From Oscillospiraceae bacterium (GTDB lineage: Bacteria; Bacillota; Clostridia; Oscillospirales; Ruminococcaceae), in assembly GCA_021199855.1 (NCBI GenBank), contig JAJQHD010000048.1:1-64000 (forward strand): DNA of 64,000 nt, written 5' to 3'. Of the stretch, positions 34,029 through 43,821 are shown piece after piece; within the stretch, counting starts at the first letter, position 1; every line of letters begins with the position of its first letter. The notes under the pieces are model-generated. The model searched no databases, was not told the DNA's origin, and saw nothing but the letters and a program-made list of their open reading frames with translations. Both the position numbers and the translations under genes were made by a program.

Positions 34029-35189
34029 ATGATGATAAAAAGTATATCAGAGCTTATGGCTGAATTCCGTTCCGCGGAGCTCATTCTTGCGTGTGGCGGA
34101 AGAAGCACCCGGATGGGTGGAGAAAACAAGCTTCTGTCGATGATTTCGGGCAGACCTTGCATTTATCGCGCCTGCAAGCCGTTCTGCGAATTTCCGGAGA
34201 TAAAGCGGATAATAATTTCAGCTCCTGAAGAGCTTTTTGACACCTACAAAGCGGCTCTCGACGGCATAAACAAGCCGATCTTGTTTGTTAATTCCGGTGA
34301 AACCCGTCAGCAGTCGGTTACAAACGCAGTAAAGGCTGCAACTGAAGACATAATCATGATTCACGACGGCGCAAGACCGCTGGTCTCACATGATGAGATA
34401 AAAGCATCTCTTGACGACGCTTTTGAGTATGGGAGCTCGATAATCTCAACTCCGATGACCGAGACGATAAGATTCTCAGATGGCGAGACTTCCTATTCTC
34501 CCGACCGTTCAAAGTTCTATCTCATAAAAACTCCTCAGAGCTTTTCCCGTAAGCTTTATCTCTACGCTCTGGAGAATTCAACCGGCGACTATACCGACGA
34601 CGCACAGCTTCTCGATTCTGTCGGCATAACGCCACATCTTACAATGGGAAGTAGAAATAACATAAAAATTACCGTTTCGGAGGATTTAAAGATGGCAGAA
34701 GGATTTACCGGAAGTTCAATAAGAATCGGTCACGGCTACGATGTTCATAAGCTCGTTCCCGACAGGAAGCTTATCTTAGGTGGAGTCGAAATACCATATA
34801 CTCTCGGGCTTCTTGGTCATTCCGACGCCGATGTTTTGACACATGCTCTCATGGATTCACTCTTGGGAGCGGCGGCACTCGGTGACATAGGAAAGCTCTT
34901 CCCGGATTCCGACGACCGCTACAAGGGCGCAGACAGCATCGAACTGTTAAAAGAAGTCTGCCGTGTTCTCAGAGCCAATGGCTTTGAGATAGTCAACACT
35001 GATATCACTGTAATCGCCCAGAAGCCGAAGCTTGCATCGTATATTCTCACTATGCGGGAAACTCTGGCGTCGGCAATGGGAATCGACATCGGTTCTGTCT
35101 CTGTAAAAGCTACCACCGAGGAAGGCTTGGGCTTCACAGGAACGGGCGAGGGAATATCCGCACATGCTGTTTCTCTCATAAAAGGCTGA
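34029..35189 (+). CDS. ispDF: Bifunctional IspD-IspF isoprenoid enzyme
   Basis: A 386-aa fusion. The IspD part (about 1-225) has the nucleotide-binding [14 protein letters not shown] and IHDGARPLV; it makes CDP-methylerythritol. The IspF part (about 231-386) has metal ligands D238 and H240 (GHGYDVH) and H272 (LTHALMD), and the [14 protein letters not shown] segment; it makes the cyclodiphosphate. IspE, which acts between them, is not in the window. The fusion is known in several bacteria. The start is ATG 34029 or 34032 (GGGAG upstream). Confidence 0.95.
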   Translation: MMIKSISELMAEFRSAELILACGGRSTRMGGENKLLSMISGRPCIYRACKPFCEFPEIKRIIISAPEELFDTYKAALDGINKPILFVNSGETRQQSVTNAVKAATEDIIMIHDGARPLVSHDEIKASLDDAFEYGSSIISTPMTETIRFSDGETSYSPDRSKFYLIKTPQSFSRKLYLYALENSTGDYTDDAQLLDSVGITPHLTMGSRNNIKITVSEDLKMAEGFTGSSIRIGHGYDVHKLVPDRKLILGGVEIPYTLGLLGHSDADVLTHALMDSLLGAAALGDIGKLFPDSDDRYKGADSIELLKEVCRVLRANGFEIVNTDITVIAQKPKLASYILTMRETLASAMGIDIGSVSVKATTEEGLGFTGTGEGISAHAVSLIKG

Positions 35190-35205
35190 TTAAATTATTC
35201 TCATA

Positions 35206-35232
35206 AAGCTCTGCTCCGGCAGGGCTTTTTTG
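35206..35232 (+). terminator. Terminator of ispDF
   Basis: AAGCTCTGC (35206-35214) pairs with GCAGGGCTT (35219-35227) with one G-T pair, followed by T4. Confidence 0.85.
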
Positions 35233-35317
35233 TTGTGGCAGTGCAATCTGTTTTCACATATACTATGTTAGCCTCTTGTATTCAGGAGGCAGTAACAAGT
35301 GCGAGGTGCACTTTGAA

Positions 35318-35539
35318 ATGAAATACACTCTCTTAGCCGTTTCTTCAATCACCTACGCAATGAAGGCGAAAAAGCTTCTCAACAGCATGGGAATATTCTG
35401 CGAGGTGTCAAAAACTCCGAAGAACTTAGCTTCCGGTTGCGGCTACTCGGTGAGAATACGGGATAATCCCGATTATGTTTCGGGACTATTGGAGAAGAAC
35501 GGCATAGCGGTAAAGGACCGCACGACTGTTGAAATGTAA
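35318..35539 (+). CDS. DUF3343 protein, putative Se/S carrier-like
   Basis: A 73-aa protein starting MKYTLLAVSSITYAMKAKKLL, with PKNLASGCGYSVRIR in the middle and one conserved Cys (SGCGY). It matches the DUF3343 family, described as putative selenium/sulfur carriers. ATG 35318 has GAGGTG about 9 nt upstream; the open frame begins earlier. The neighbour 30 nt downstream is a NifS-like desulfurase, the usual partner, which supports a sulfur-transfer role. Confidence 0.75.
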   Translation: MKYTLLAVSSITYAMKAKKLLNSMGIFCEVSKTPKNLASGCGYSVRIRDNPDYVSGLLEKNGIAVKDRTTVEM

Positions 35540-35569
35540 AATACGGTCTTTACGAAAGGATTTGTCAAT

Positions 35570-36712
35570 GTGAAAGTGTCATACTTTGATAATGCGGCAA
35601 CGACCTACCCAAAACCTCCGTCAGTTGTAAGGGCTACGGCTGAAGCACCTGTAAAGTACGGTGGAAACCCGGGCAGGTCGGGGCACGCTTATTCATATAA
35701 TGCGGCGGCGATGGTCTATGATGCCAGATGCACAGCCGCCGGGATGTTCAAATCCAGCCCTGAAAATACAGTCTTCACGAGCAATTGCACCCATTCTCTC
35801 AATCTTGCAATCAAGGGCATAGTAAGACCCGGGGACAGGCTGGTTATCTCTTCGATGGAGCATAACTCGGTAGCCCGTCCTGCCTATGCCATGTCAAAAG
35901 CAGGAGCGATTGTCGATGTCGCAACAGTAGGGAAGACGGATGAAAAAACCCTTGAAAATTTCCATAGCCTCATAAATCCCGGCACCCGTTGTGTTGTATG
36001 TACAGCCGCCAGTAATGTAACCGGCAGGATAATGCCAATCCGTGAGATTGCGGAAATGTGCCGGAGCATGGGCGTCTGCTTCATAGTTGATGGAGCACAG
36101 GCTTGCGGAATTATTCCGACTACTTTGGACGACGGAATGAACTTCATCTGTACAGCCGGTCACAAAGGGCTTTACGGCGTAACCGGAACCGGTCTTCTTA
36201 TCTCGGACGGCAAGTACGTCCCGAAAACCATAATCGAAGGAGGAACGGGCGCCACGTCAGCCGAGCTCGAACAGACCGGCTTTATGCCCGAAAGGCTGGA
36301 AAGCGGAACTCTCAACACCGTCGGAATCGCATCCCTTAAAGCCGGAATCGATTATGTTCAGAGCTACGGCATGGATGATATTTTCGAGCACGAGCAGTCG
36401 CTCTGCGAAATATTTATCGACGGGCTCAAAGACATAGATAACGTGACGGTATATCGAAAAGGCAACCGCTTTGTCCCGATAGTGTCATTCAATGTTGAAG
36501 GAATCCCGTCTTCTGCCGTTTCGGAAGCACTCTCCGAAAGAGGCTTTGCACTTCGGGGAGGACTCCACTGCGCACCTTTGGCACACAGAACGCTGGGAAC
36601 GCTCCCGGAAGGAACCGTCAGATTCTCGCCATCCGTTTTTAATTCAGAGACGGACGTCAGGAGACTCATAGGAGAAGTAAAAAAATCGCAAAAGATGGGC
36701 TTTGACTATTGA
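35570..36712 (+). CDS. NifS-like cysteine desulfurase
   Basis: A 380-aa class V aminotransferase-fold enzyme starting YFDNAATTYPKPPSV, with the PLP lysine in TAGHKGLYG (about 197-205) and the C-terminal LRGGLHCAPLAH, whose Cys would hold the persulfide. It is separate from SufS. GTG 35570 has AAAGGA upstream; ATG 35568 is out of frame. Next to DUF3343 it may supply sulfur or selenium for a cofactor, with an unknown target. Confidence 0.88.
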   Translation: MKVSYFDNAATTYPKPPSVVRATAEAPVKYGGNPGRSGHAYSYNAAAMVYDARCTAAGMFKSSPENTVFTSNCTHSLNLAIKGIVRPGDRLVISSMEHNSVARPAYAMSKAGAIVDVATVGKTDEKTLENFHSLINPGTRCVVCTAASNVTGRIMPIREIAEMCRSMGVCFIVDGAQACGIIPTTLDDGMNFICTAGHKGLYGVTGTGLLISDGKYVPKTIIEGGTGATSAELEQTGFMPERLESGTLNTVGIASLKAGIDYVQSYGMDDIFEHEQSLCEIFIDGLKDIDNVTVYRKGNRFVPIVSFNVEGIPSSAVSEALSERGFALRGGLHCAPLAHRTLGTLPEGTVRFSPSVFNSETDVRRLIGEVKKSQKMGFDY

Positions 36713-36774
36713 AATTTCCCGCGATTGCTGTTAAAATAGAAAGAGTATCAATGCCGATTAGGGCGGAAAGGGAA

Positions 36775-37695
36775 ATGGACTTGGAATTTGTCAGTGACGT
36801 TTGGGTAAAGTTCGTAAGTATAGTCAGCTCAATATCCTTCCGGGACATTATTGATATAATCATACTGGCGTATATCTTATATAAGCTTATCAAGATAATC
36901 CGTGAAACGAGAGCCCAACAGCTCCTCACCGGAATTTTAATCATAGTCGGCGTTTATCTCGTCGCCTCGTGGTTACAGCTTAAAGTCATGTCGTACCTAC
37001 TGGAAAACTTCTTCCAGATAGGAATCTTAGCGGTAATCATCGTCTTCCAGCCGGAGCTCAGGCGAATACTCGAAAAGATGGGTCAAGCGAACGTCAAAAG
37101 CCTCGGCATCTTCGGCGGCGGAGGCTATAAAGCGGACGACGAAGCGAAGAACTGGGATGACACCATCGAGGTCATCGGCGAAGCCGTAAGTCAGCTCTCC
37201 GAAACAAGAACCGGCGCACTCATAGTAATCGAGAGAACCACCCGTTTGGGCGAACAGATTGACAACGGCACCGTGATGGACTGCATCCCGAGTGTTCCGA
37301 CTCTCGGCAGTATTTTCTTCCCGAAAACTCCTCTTCATGATGGCGCTGTAATCATAAGAAACGCCAGAATCATTGCGGCAGGATGCTTCCTTCCGACTCC
37401 TCAGAAGGAGGAAAGAATCAACAAACAGCTCGGCTCCCGTCACAGAGCGGCAATCGGCATGAGCGAAAATTCCGATGCCATAATCGTTGTCGTTTCCGAG
37501 GAGACCGGAACAATTTCTATAGCAGAAAATGGCGAGCTCACAAGAGGCTACACCAAGGAAAGAATCATAAAGTATCTGAAGTCTCAGATTATGGCTGAAA
37601 AGCAGTCTCCGGATAAGAAACTGCTCGGCAAGCTGTTTGTAAGAAAGGAGAAGACCGATGGCGGAGAAAACAGCCGAGAAAACCAAGAAGAGTAG
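36775..37695 (+). CDS. cdaA: Diadenylate cyclase CdaA
   Basis: A 306-aa protein that makes c-di-AMP from ATP. Three membrane helices lie at the N-terminus, then the DAC domain with the active-site DGA (LHDGAVII) and RHR (SRHRAAIG) motifs. c-di-AMP controls K+ and osmolyte transport and cell-wall homeostasis. ATG 36775 gives the family-typical start MDLEFVSDVWVKF. The frame is open back into the NifS-like gene, but those codons do not look like CdaA. Confidence 0.96.
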   Translation: MDLEFVSDVWVKFVSIVSSISFRDIIDIIILAYILYKLIKIIRETRAQQLLTGILIIVGVYLVASWLQLKVMSYLLENFFQIGILAVIIVFQPELRRILEKMGQANVKSLGIFGGGGYKADDEAKNWDDTIEVIGEAVSQLSETRTGALIVIERTTRLGEQIDNGTVMDCIPSVPTLGSIFFPKTPLHDGAVIIRNARIIAAGCFLPTPQKEERINKQLGSRHRAAIGMSENSDAIIVVVSEETGTISIAENGELTRGYTKERIIKYLKSQIMAEKQSPDKKLLGKLFVRKEKTDGGENSRENQEE

Positions 37696-39007
37696 TTTTT
37701 TCAAAAGCGGCAACTTTTATCTGATGCTCTTTTCGATAGTGCTTGCGTCCGTCATCTGGATAATCATGTCGCTTACAGTCTTCCCCGAGACGACTATCAC
37801 CCTTAAAGACGTTCCAATCGATTTCTCACTTGACGGCTCTTATGCAGATGTTGCCGGAATTTCGGTTATGAAGACGTCCGTAGATTCGGTAAACGTAGTC
37901 ATCTCTGGTGAAAGATACCTCATCGGCGACTATACTGCTGATGATATTCACGTCAGTGTAAATGTTGATGCAGTAAGAGCGACCGGTTCATATGAGCTTT
38001 CTCTTGTGGTAACAAGCGTAAACGGTGATACCATTGAGGTTGATCAGATCGAGCCGGCAACCGTCAAGGTCGATTTCGACTACATGGTAACAAAGACCTT
38101 CTCAGTTGAGGATGGAACCCTTGTAGCTGACGTCTCCAATCTTGCAGCCGCCGACGGTTATATCATCGATGAGGATGAAATTACAATCTCTCCGTCGACA
38201 ATCGAGGTCTATGGTCCCCAGGATTATATCAACCAGATTACCTCCGTCGCTGTCAAGGTTGACAATGCCGCAACCATTCAATCTACGATGACCTCAAATC
38301 TCAATTCTGTAATTCTGTACAGTGGAAATGAGGAATTTGAGAGTGAGGATGTCACAACAGATAATGAAAGCTTTGAGGTAGTAGTTCCGGTATATCTCCT
38401 GAAGTCGCTTCCTTTCTATGTCACATTGACTTCATCTGTCGATTCGTTTGACACTTCGTCTATATCATACAGCATAAGCCCTTCAAGCATTTCAGTGAGA
38501 TCTCAGAATTCGAGCCTCAGCAGTATAGAAGATATACGTCTTGGCTATATCTCAGTGAATGAAATAACCGTAGGAAGCGTGTTTAATATCACCATCGACG
38601 AATCGAGCTACTACGAGAATATCTCCGGAATCGACACTGCAACGGTATCCTTTGACCTTGAAGGATACTCAGAAAAGGTTGTGACGCTGAGCAATTCGCA
38701 GATATATATCGTGAACAGCACGGATGATAAGGTTGTCACCGTCGAGACGGCTCAGATTCAGAACGTAATCCTTGTCGGACCCGAGGATGTCTTGGAGCAG
38801 ATAAGCTCGTCCGATGTCATAGCAGAGATTGATATGCTCGACTACGCGAATACGACTGTAAGCTATACCATCATGGATCTCACAATCTATGTCCCAGGTT
38901 ATGACAATGTCTGGTGCTATGGAAAGTATCGCGTATACGTCAGCATCGAGACGGTGGAGACGACGGACGAGACTGAAACTGAGGCTGAAGTGGAAGAAGC
39001 CGGATAA
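37658..39007 (+). CDS. cdaR: YbbR-domain protein CdaR
   Basis: A 449-aa protein with one N-terminal helix (about 20-40) and extracytoplasmic YbbR repeats rich in beta strands (for example FETTITLKDVPIDF near the start). It binds and regulates CdaA at the membrane. It begins 38 nt before the cdaA stop. The acidic Glu/Thr tail is rich in low-complexity residues. A terminator follows. Confidence 0.92.
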   Translation: MAEKTAEKTKKSSFFKSGNFYLMLFSIVLASVIWIIMSLTVFPETTITLKDVPIDFSLDGSYADVAGISVMKTSVDSVNVVISGERYLIGDYTADDIHVSVNVDAVRATGSYELSLVVTSVNGDTIEVDQIEPATVKVDFDYMVTKTFSVEDGTLVADVSNLAAADGYIIDEDEITISPSTIEVYGPQDYINQITSVAVKVDNAATIQSTMTSNLNSVILYSGNEEFESEDVTTDNESFEVVVPVYLLKSLPFYVTLTSSVDSFDTSSISYSISPSSISVRSQNSSLSSIEDIRLGYISVNEITVGSVFNITIDESSYYENISGIDTATVSFDLEGYSEKVVTLSNSQIYIVNSTDDKVVTVETAQIQNVILVGPEDVLEQISSSDVIAEIDMLDYANTTVSYTIMDLTIYVPGYDNVWCYGKYRVYVSIETVETTDETETEAEVEEAG

Positions 39008-39028
39008 AAGGCAAATGTGAAATCAAAT

Positions 39029-39065
39029 TTATCGGGGCGAAAGCTGATTTTGCCCCGATTTTTTG
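39029..39065 (+). terminator. Terminator after cdaR
   Basis: ATCGGGGCGAAA (39031-39042) pairs with TTTTGCCCCGAT (39048-39059) with one G-T pair, then T6. Confidence 0.9.
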
Positions 39066-39083
39066 TGTAAGTGAGGAAATTCT

Positions 39084-40670
39084 ATGCCGATTATAGTCAT
39101 GAATATAAAGACTTCGATTGAAGCAGGCGAAGCCGAGATAGTTTCAACTGCTTTACGTGAAATCGGAGTAGGCAAGCGCCACGTTCTTTCAGCCTCGATA
39201 TACAAGACCTCTCTTGACGCAAGAAAGCGTGAGAGAACCCGTGAAGGCATTCACCTTGTCAGTTCTGTTCTTCTTTCTCTTGACTCAGAATATCTCGAAC
39301 GTGAGCTATCAAAGAAGCAGAACGTGAAGTATTTTGAAGAGCTTGCACTTTCACCGGCGATTTCCAGCAGGAAAACAGACGGACGGGTAGTAATCGCCGG
39401 CTTCGGACCTGCCGGAATGTTTGCAGGACTGATTCTTTCAGAATACGGCTATAAGCCGATTGTTCTTGAACGTGGCGGTTCGGTTGACGAGAGAATCGAG
39501 AAAATCACCGAATATTGGGCAGGAGGCGAGCCCGACGAGTCGACCAACGTCCAGTTTGGCGAAGGCGGAGCCGGAACCTTCTCTGACGGCAAGCTTACAA
39601 CCCGAATCAACGACCCACTTTGCCGTTATGTCCTTCAGAAGTTCGTCGAATTTGGTGCTCCGGAAAGCATACTGAGAATTGCCAAGCCTCACCTTGGCAC
39701 AGATAACCTCCGCGGTATAGTCAAAAATATCCGCAATCGCATAATAGAAAATGGTGGCGAAGTCCGGCTTCACAGTGAGCTTACAGGAATTGAATCTGAC
39801 GGCGGACGGATTGTCAAAGCGAAGACGCCATCCGGCGACATTGAAACGAGCGCACTGATTCTTGCAATCGGTCATTCAGCAAGAGATACCTTTGAAATGC
39901 TCCTGCAAAACGGCATCAGGCTTGAACCAAAGCCTTTTTCCGTCGGCGCAAGAATAGAGCACACTCAGGAAAGTGTCGACCGAAGTCTCTATGGCGACTA
40001 TGCCGGAAACCCACTTCTCCCGAAAGGCGAGTATCAGCTTTCCCACAGAAGACCCGACGGCAGAGCCTGCTATACATTCTGCATGTGCCCGGGCGGACTT
40101 GTTGTAGCGTCTGCATGTGAAAAGGAAACCATAGTCACAAACGGCATGAGCATGTACAGCCGTGACGGCGAAAACGCCAACGCCGCAGTTGTCGTATCGG
40201 TCACTCCGGATGACTTCGGTCATAACCCACTCGACGGCGTAAAATTTGCACACGATATCGAGAGAAAAGCGTATCTAATAAGCGGTGACAGCCGTGCTCC
40301 CGCAATGACTTTAGGTGACTTTTTAGGAAATCCTGCAGGCCGTTCAGTAACTCCAAGCTACAAGCCCGGAGTAGTAGACAGAGATCTGAACAATCTCTTC
40401 CCGCAGTCTGTTATTGATGTGATGAAGGAAGGTCTCACAAAATTTGCAACCCAGATGGATTGCTTTAAAGATATGGGAGCAGTCCTGACAGCTCCCGAAA
40501 CGAGAACCTCGTCACCTGTTCGTATCCCGAGAGACGAAAATATGCATGCAATAGGCACTGAAAACCTTATTCCGTGTGGAGAAGGTCCCGGCTATGCCGG
40601 AGGCATAATGTCTGCTGCAGTCGACGGAATCAGGGCGGCACTCGAAGTGATGAAAAGCTTTGCTCCGTAA
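39084..40670 (+). CDS. FAD-dependent oxidoreductase, COG2509-like
   Basis: A 528-aa flavoprotein. The N-terminal ~95 residues form a small extra domain; a dinucleotide-binding Rossmann fold follows at about 101-130 (VVIAGFGPAGMFAG). Further conserved parts are GEGGAGTFSDGKL (about 158-170) and GEGPGYAGGIMSAA near the C-terminus. The family is an uncharacterised group of FAD-dependent dehydrogenases widespread in Firmicutes. It is the last gene before a terminator and has its own ribosome site. Confidence 0.9.
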   Translation: MPIIVMNIKTSIEAGEAEIVSTALREIGVGKRHVLSASIYKTSLDARKRERTREGIHLVSSVLLSLDSEYLERELSKKQNVKYFEELALSPAISSRKTDGRVVIAGFGPAGMFAGLILSEYGYKPIVLERGGSVDERIEKITEYWAGGEPDESTNVQFGEGGAGTFSDGKLTTRINDPLCRYVLQKFVEFGAPESILRIAKPHLGTDNLRGIVKNIRNRIIENGGEVRLHSELTGIESDGGRIVKAKTPSGDIETSALILAIGHSARDTFEMLLQNGIRLEPKPFSVGARIEHTQESVDRSLYGDYAGNPLLPKGEYQLSHRRPDGRACYTFCMCPGGLVVASACEKETIVTNGMSMYSRDGENANAAVVVSVTPDDFGHNPLDGVKFAHDIERKAYLISGDSRAPAMTLGDFLGNPAGRSVTPSYKPGVVDRDLNNLFPQSVIDVMKEGLTKFATQMDCFKDMGAVLTAPETRTSSPVRIPRDENMHAIGTENLIPCGEGPGYAGGIMSAAVDGIRAALEVMKSFAP

Positions 40671-40673
40671 AGT

Positions 40674-40707
40674 AAAACCGCTTTCCAGCGGTAGGGAAGC
40701 GGTTTTT
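40674..40707. terminator. Bidirectional terminator between the FAD gene and the P-type ATPase
   Basis: AAAACCGCTT (40674-40683) pairs with AAGCGGTTTT (40697-40706), with T5 on the plus strand and an A-rich partner on the minus strand. Confidence 0.85.
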
Positions 40708-40710
40708 GAT

Positions 40711-43203
40711 TTATTCACGGTTTGTAATGAGCCTGAGTAGTCCCGAAGCTATCGGCACAGCCGCCGCAAACATAAGCGACCAAACCATTTCCGGCAATAA
40801 AAGCGGAGTCGTCTCCATTGCAACCGACAAAAACGGCAGATAAATGCACAGCGCAGTCATCCCAGCCGAAACAAGCACAGCTAAAATCAGAGCCGGATTC
40901 TCAAACGGATTCATCCTGAACATCGATTTTCGCTCGCTTCTGCACTCAAAAACATGTATCAGCTGGCTTGCAATAAGAGTCACCAGAGCACATGTCCTCG
41001 CCGTGTCAATATCGCATCCGAGGTATAAAGAATACGCAAAGCACCCGAGAGTGCAGAGCCCGATAAGAATTCCCCGGACAGTAATTCTTCCCAGGAGCCC
41101 TCCGCTGAAAAAGCTCCCTGAAAATTCCGAAGGCTTCATTCTGAGGATTTCCTTTTCGCTCTTTTCAAGGCTTAAAGCCATTGCAGGAAGCCCGTCGGTG
41201 ACTAAATTTACAAGAAGAATCTGAGTTGGCAAAAGAACAACCGGCATCCCTAAGATTATCGACAGAAACATCACCATCACTTCGCCTATATTGCAGGAAA
41301 TCAGGTATCTTACAAACTTCCGTATGTTCATGTATACTGTTCTGCCCTGTTTTACTGCTTCGCAAATGGTCGATAGATTGTCGTCTAGTAAAATCATGTC
41401 CGCCGCCTGCTTGCACGCTTCCGAGCCGTTCTGCCCGATTGCGATTCCGATGTCCGCCTCCTTGACGGCAGGAGCGTCGTTCACCCCGTCGCCTGTCATG
41501 GCGACGATGTTGCCCTTTCTTTTGAGAGATTGCACGATTCTCAGCTTATCTCCCGGGTCAACCCTTGCAAAAACAGCGGCTGTTGATATTATCCTGTCGA
41601 GCTCCTTGCCGGTCATTTCATCGAGCTCGTCTTTTGATATAACCAACTCCCCACGCCTGAGAATTCCAACTTCTCTTGCAACCGCTTCAGCAGTCAGCTT
41701 GTGGTCTCCGGTAATCATAACCGTTCTGATTCCGGCTTTTCTGAGTTCGCTTACTGATGCCTTCGCTTCAGCTCTCGGAGCATCAAGCATACCTGTCAGA
41801 CCCAAGAACACTTCATACCCAGTTTTCTCATCCGTAAAGGCAAACGCCATTACGCGCAGTGCACCGGTGGCATAGTCATCTACTACCTGATATAACTCTC
41901 TTCTTCGCTCATTCGCCAACGGCTCAATGCCAGAATCGGTATAAATCATCCGGCAGTTTTTGAGAATGACATCGGGAGCGCCTTTTGTGTACGTTTTCAT
42001 CCCATGATTAGAGGAAACTGTAACACTCATCCTCTTTGTTTCGCTGTCAAAAGGTATCTCAGACAGCCTTGTATAGCCACTTTTGTCGATTCCGAACTTC
42101 TTTGCGGCGACAAGAAGGGCTATTTCTGTAGGGTCGCCGATGCCGTCATTTTCGCTGAGAACAGCATTGTTGCAGAGCGCCGCACATCTGAGAAGCTCGC
42201 CAAGACATTTATCGAGCTTTGAGTTATCTGTAATGGCATATTCCTTGTCAGCTGTCCTGATTTTCGTTACGGTCATTTTGTTTTCGGTGAGAGTTCCCGT
42301 TTTGTCTGTGCATATTACGTTTGCACAACTGAGTGTCTCAACCGAATGAAGCTTCCTTACGAGTGCATTTCTCTTCATCATCCTTCTGACAGCCAGTGCA
42401 AGAGCAATGGTAACCGCCGCAGGTAACCCTTCAGGAATTGCGGCGATAGCTATTGTGATTCCCGTCATAAGCATGTCAAAAATCGGTTCGCCACGGTATA
42501 TTCCTGCAATCACAACCAGAACGCATACAGCTGCACAAATGAGACAAAGCGTTTTTCCCATCGACCCGAGCTTTCTCTGAAGCGGAGTTTCCTGATTTCC
42601 GGCTTCGTCAATCAGCGTTGAAACCTGTCCCATCCTGGCGTTCATACCAGTTTGCTGGCACCGGATAACTGCATTTCCTCGTGTTACCGAGCTTCCCATA
42701 TAGACGAAGCCGTCTTCGCTGTCTTTTTTTACCGCCTCCGACTCGCCGGTAAGAATCGACTCGTTGCACCAAAGTCCGTTTGAACGGAGTATTTTCCCGT
42801 CGCACGGCACTTGGTCTCCGGCTTCAATCAGGATAACATCGTCAGGAATAATGAGGGAAGCATCGACAGTTTTCTCTATTCCGTCACGAATTACTCTTGC
42901 AGTCGGAGCTGTCAGCTTTTCAAGAGCCTCCATCGTTCGTTCGGTTCTGAATTCCTGAATGAACCCGAGAATTGAATTCATCAGAATAATCAGTATAATT
43001 GTCACGGCGTCGTATATTTCGCCCATGAAAACCGAGATAACCGTAGCACCGAGAAGCACTAAAACCATAATGTCCTTGAACTGCGACAGAAATATCCCGA
43101 CAGGATTTTTCTTGTTCTTCGATTTGAGACGGTTGTATCCGAACTCTTTTAATCTCTTTTCGGCTTCCGATTCACTGAGACCGCCAAAATTATTTTCCTG
43201 CAT
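40711..43203 (-). CDS. P-type Ca2+-transporting ATPase
   Basis: An 830-aa P2A-type ATPase. The N-terminal cation ATPase segment is followed by TGES, the phosphorylation motif DKTGT, and GDGVNDAPAVKEADIGIA. Transmembrane segments M4 (IAAIPEGLPAAV), M5 (SCNIGEVMVMF) and M6 (NLVTDGLPAMAL) carry Ca2+-site residues as in SERCA/PMR1. It probably exports Ca2+. ATG 43203 has GGGAG 8 nt upstream and is preferred to 43257. The flavin reductase gene lies 69 nt upstream. Confidence 0.93.
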   Translation of the reverse strand: MQENNFGGLSESEAEKRLKEFGYNRLKSKNKKNPVGIFLSQFKDIMVLVLLGATVISVFMGEIYDAVTIILIILMNSILGFIQEFRTERTMEALEKLTAPTARVIRDGIEKTVDASLIIPDDVILIEAGDQVPCDGKILRSNGLWCNESILTGESEAVKKDSEDGFVYMGSSVTRGNAVIRCQQTGMNARMGQVSTLIDEAGNQETPLQRKLGSMGKTLCLICAAVCVLVVIAGIYRGEPIFDMLMTGITIAIAAIPEGLPAAVTIALALAVRRMMKRNALVRKLHSVETLSCANVICTDKTGTLTENKMTVTKIRTADKEYAITDNSKLDKCLGELLRCAALCNNAVLSENDGIGDPTEIALLVAAKKFGIDKSGYTRLSEIPFDSETKRMSVTVSSNHGMKTYTKGAPDVILKNCRMIYTDSGIEPLANERRRELYQVVDDYATGALRVMAFAFTDEKTGYEVFLGLTGMLDAPRAEAKASVSELRKAGIRTVMITGDHKLTAEAVAREVGILRRGELVISKDELDEMTGKELDRIISTAAVFARVDPGDKLRIVQSLKRKGNIVAMTGDGVNDAPAVKEADIGIAIGQNGSEACKQAADMILLDDNLSTICEAVKQGRTVYMNIRKFVRYLISCNIGEVMVMFLSIILGMPVVLLPTQILLVNLVTDGLPAMALSLEKSEKEILRMKPSEFSGSFFSGGLLGRITVRGILIGLCTLGCFAYSLYLGCDIDTARTCALVTLIASQLIHVFECRSERKSMFRMNPFENPALILAVLVSAGMTALCIYLPFLSVAMETTPLLLPEMVWSLMFAAAVPIASGLLRLITNRE

Positions 43204-43272
43204 GATAAAACTCCCTTCCGAAACTCGTCCTAAGATGAGTTTATGAAAGGGAGTCATGTTTTAGAATTTATT

Positions 43273-43776
43273 TCAGTCCGCCTTGTAAGCCTTGACTATC
43301 TCGCCGATGTACATCGTGTGAAGGTCGTTCTCGGGATAGTTGCGCTCAAACACTGTCTTATCGACAAACGAATCTTCAGTCATCTTCTGAGCGTAGAGCT
43401 TTCTGCAAACCAAGACGAGATTCGCCTCTTCAAAAGTGACTGTTCCGTCAGTGAACAGGGGAGTGAGTCCTGCTTCCTTTGGCTTGTCGTGGTCTCTTCC
43501 AGAAACTCTGCCGCAGAGCCCGAGAGCCTTCTTGTAGCCTTCCGGGAAGAATGTCAGGGTGAAGTAATCGCTTCCGTCGACAAACTGCTTCGTGTATCTC
43601 TGAGGTCTTATATAGCAGGTCGCAACTTCTCTGCCCCAGAGTATTCCGACTCCGCCCCATGAGGCTGTCATCGTGTTGAAGCCACTTTTGTTTCCAGCTG
43701 AGATAAGGCACCAATCGTTGCCGATTCTCTCAAACGGATTGAAAGTGAGTTCACCTATGTTAAATTCTTTGAGCAT
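43273..43776 (-). CDS. Flavin reductase family protein
   Basis: A 167-aa FMN-binding split-barrel protein (flavin reductase-like domain) with the MTASWGGVGILWGREVATCYIRP region, which resembles FMN-binding elements of the family. It probably reduces or binds flavin; the partner is unknown. ATG 43776 has GAAAGG 8 nt upstream, better placed than ATG 43785. It lies 45 nt after prs. Confidence 0.87.
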   Translation of the reverse strand: MLKEFNIGELTFNPFERIGNDWCLISAGNKSGFNTMTASWGGVGILWGREVATCYIRPQRYTKQFVDGSDYFTLTFFPEGYKKALGLCGRVSGRDHDKPKEAGLTPLFTDGTVTFEEANLVLVCRKLYAQKMTEDSFVDKTVFERNYPENDLHTMYIGEIVKAYKAD

Positions 43777-43821
43777 CAGAATCATCCTTTCTATGCTTTT
43801 TCAGGGATATTTTATGCCGGA

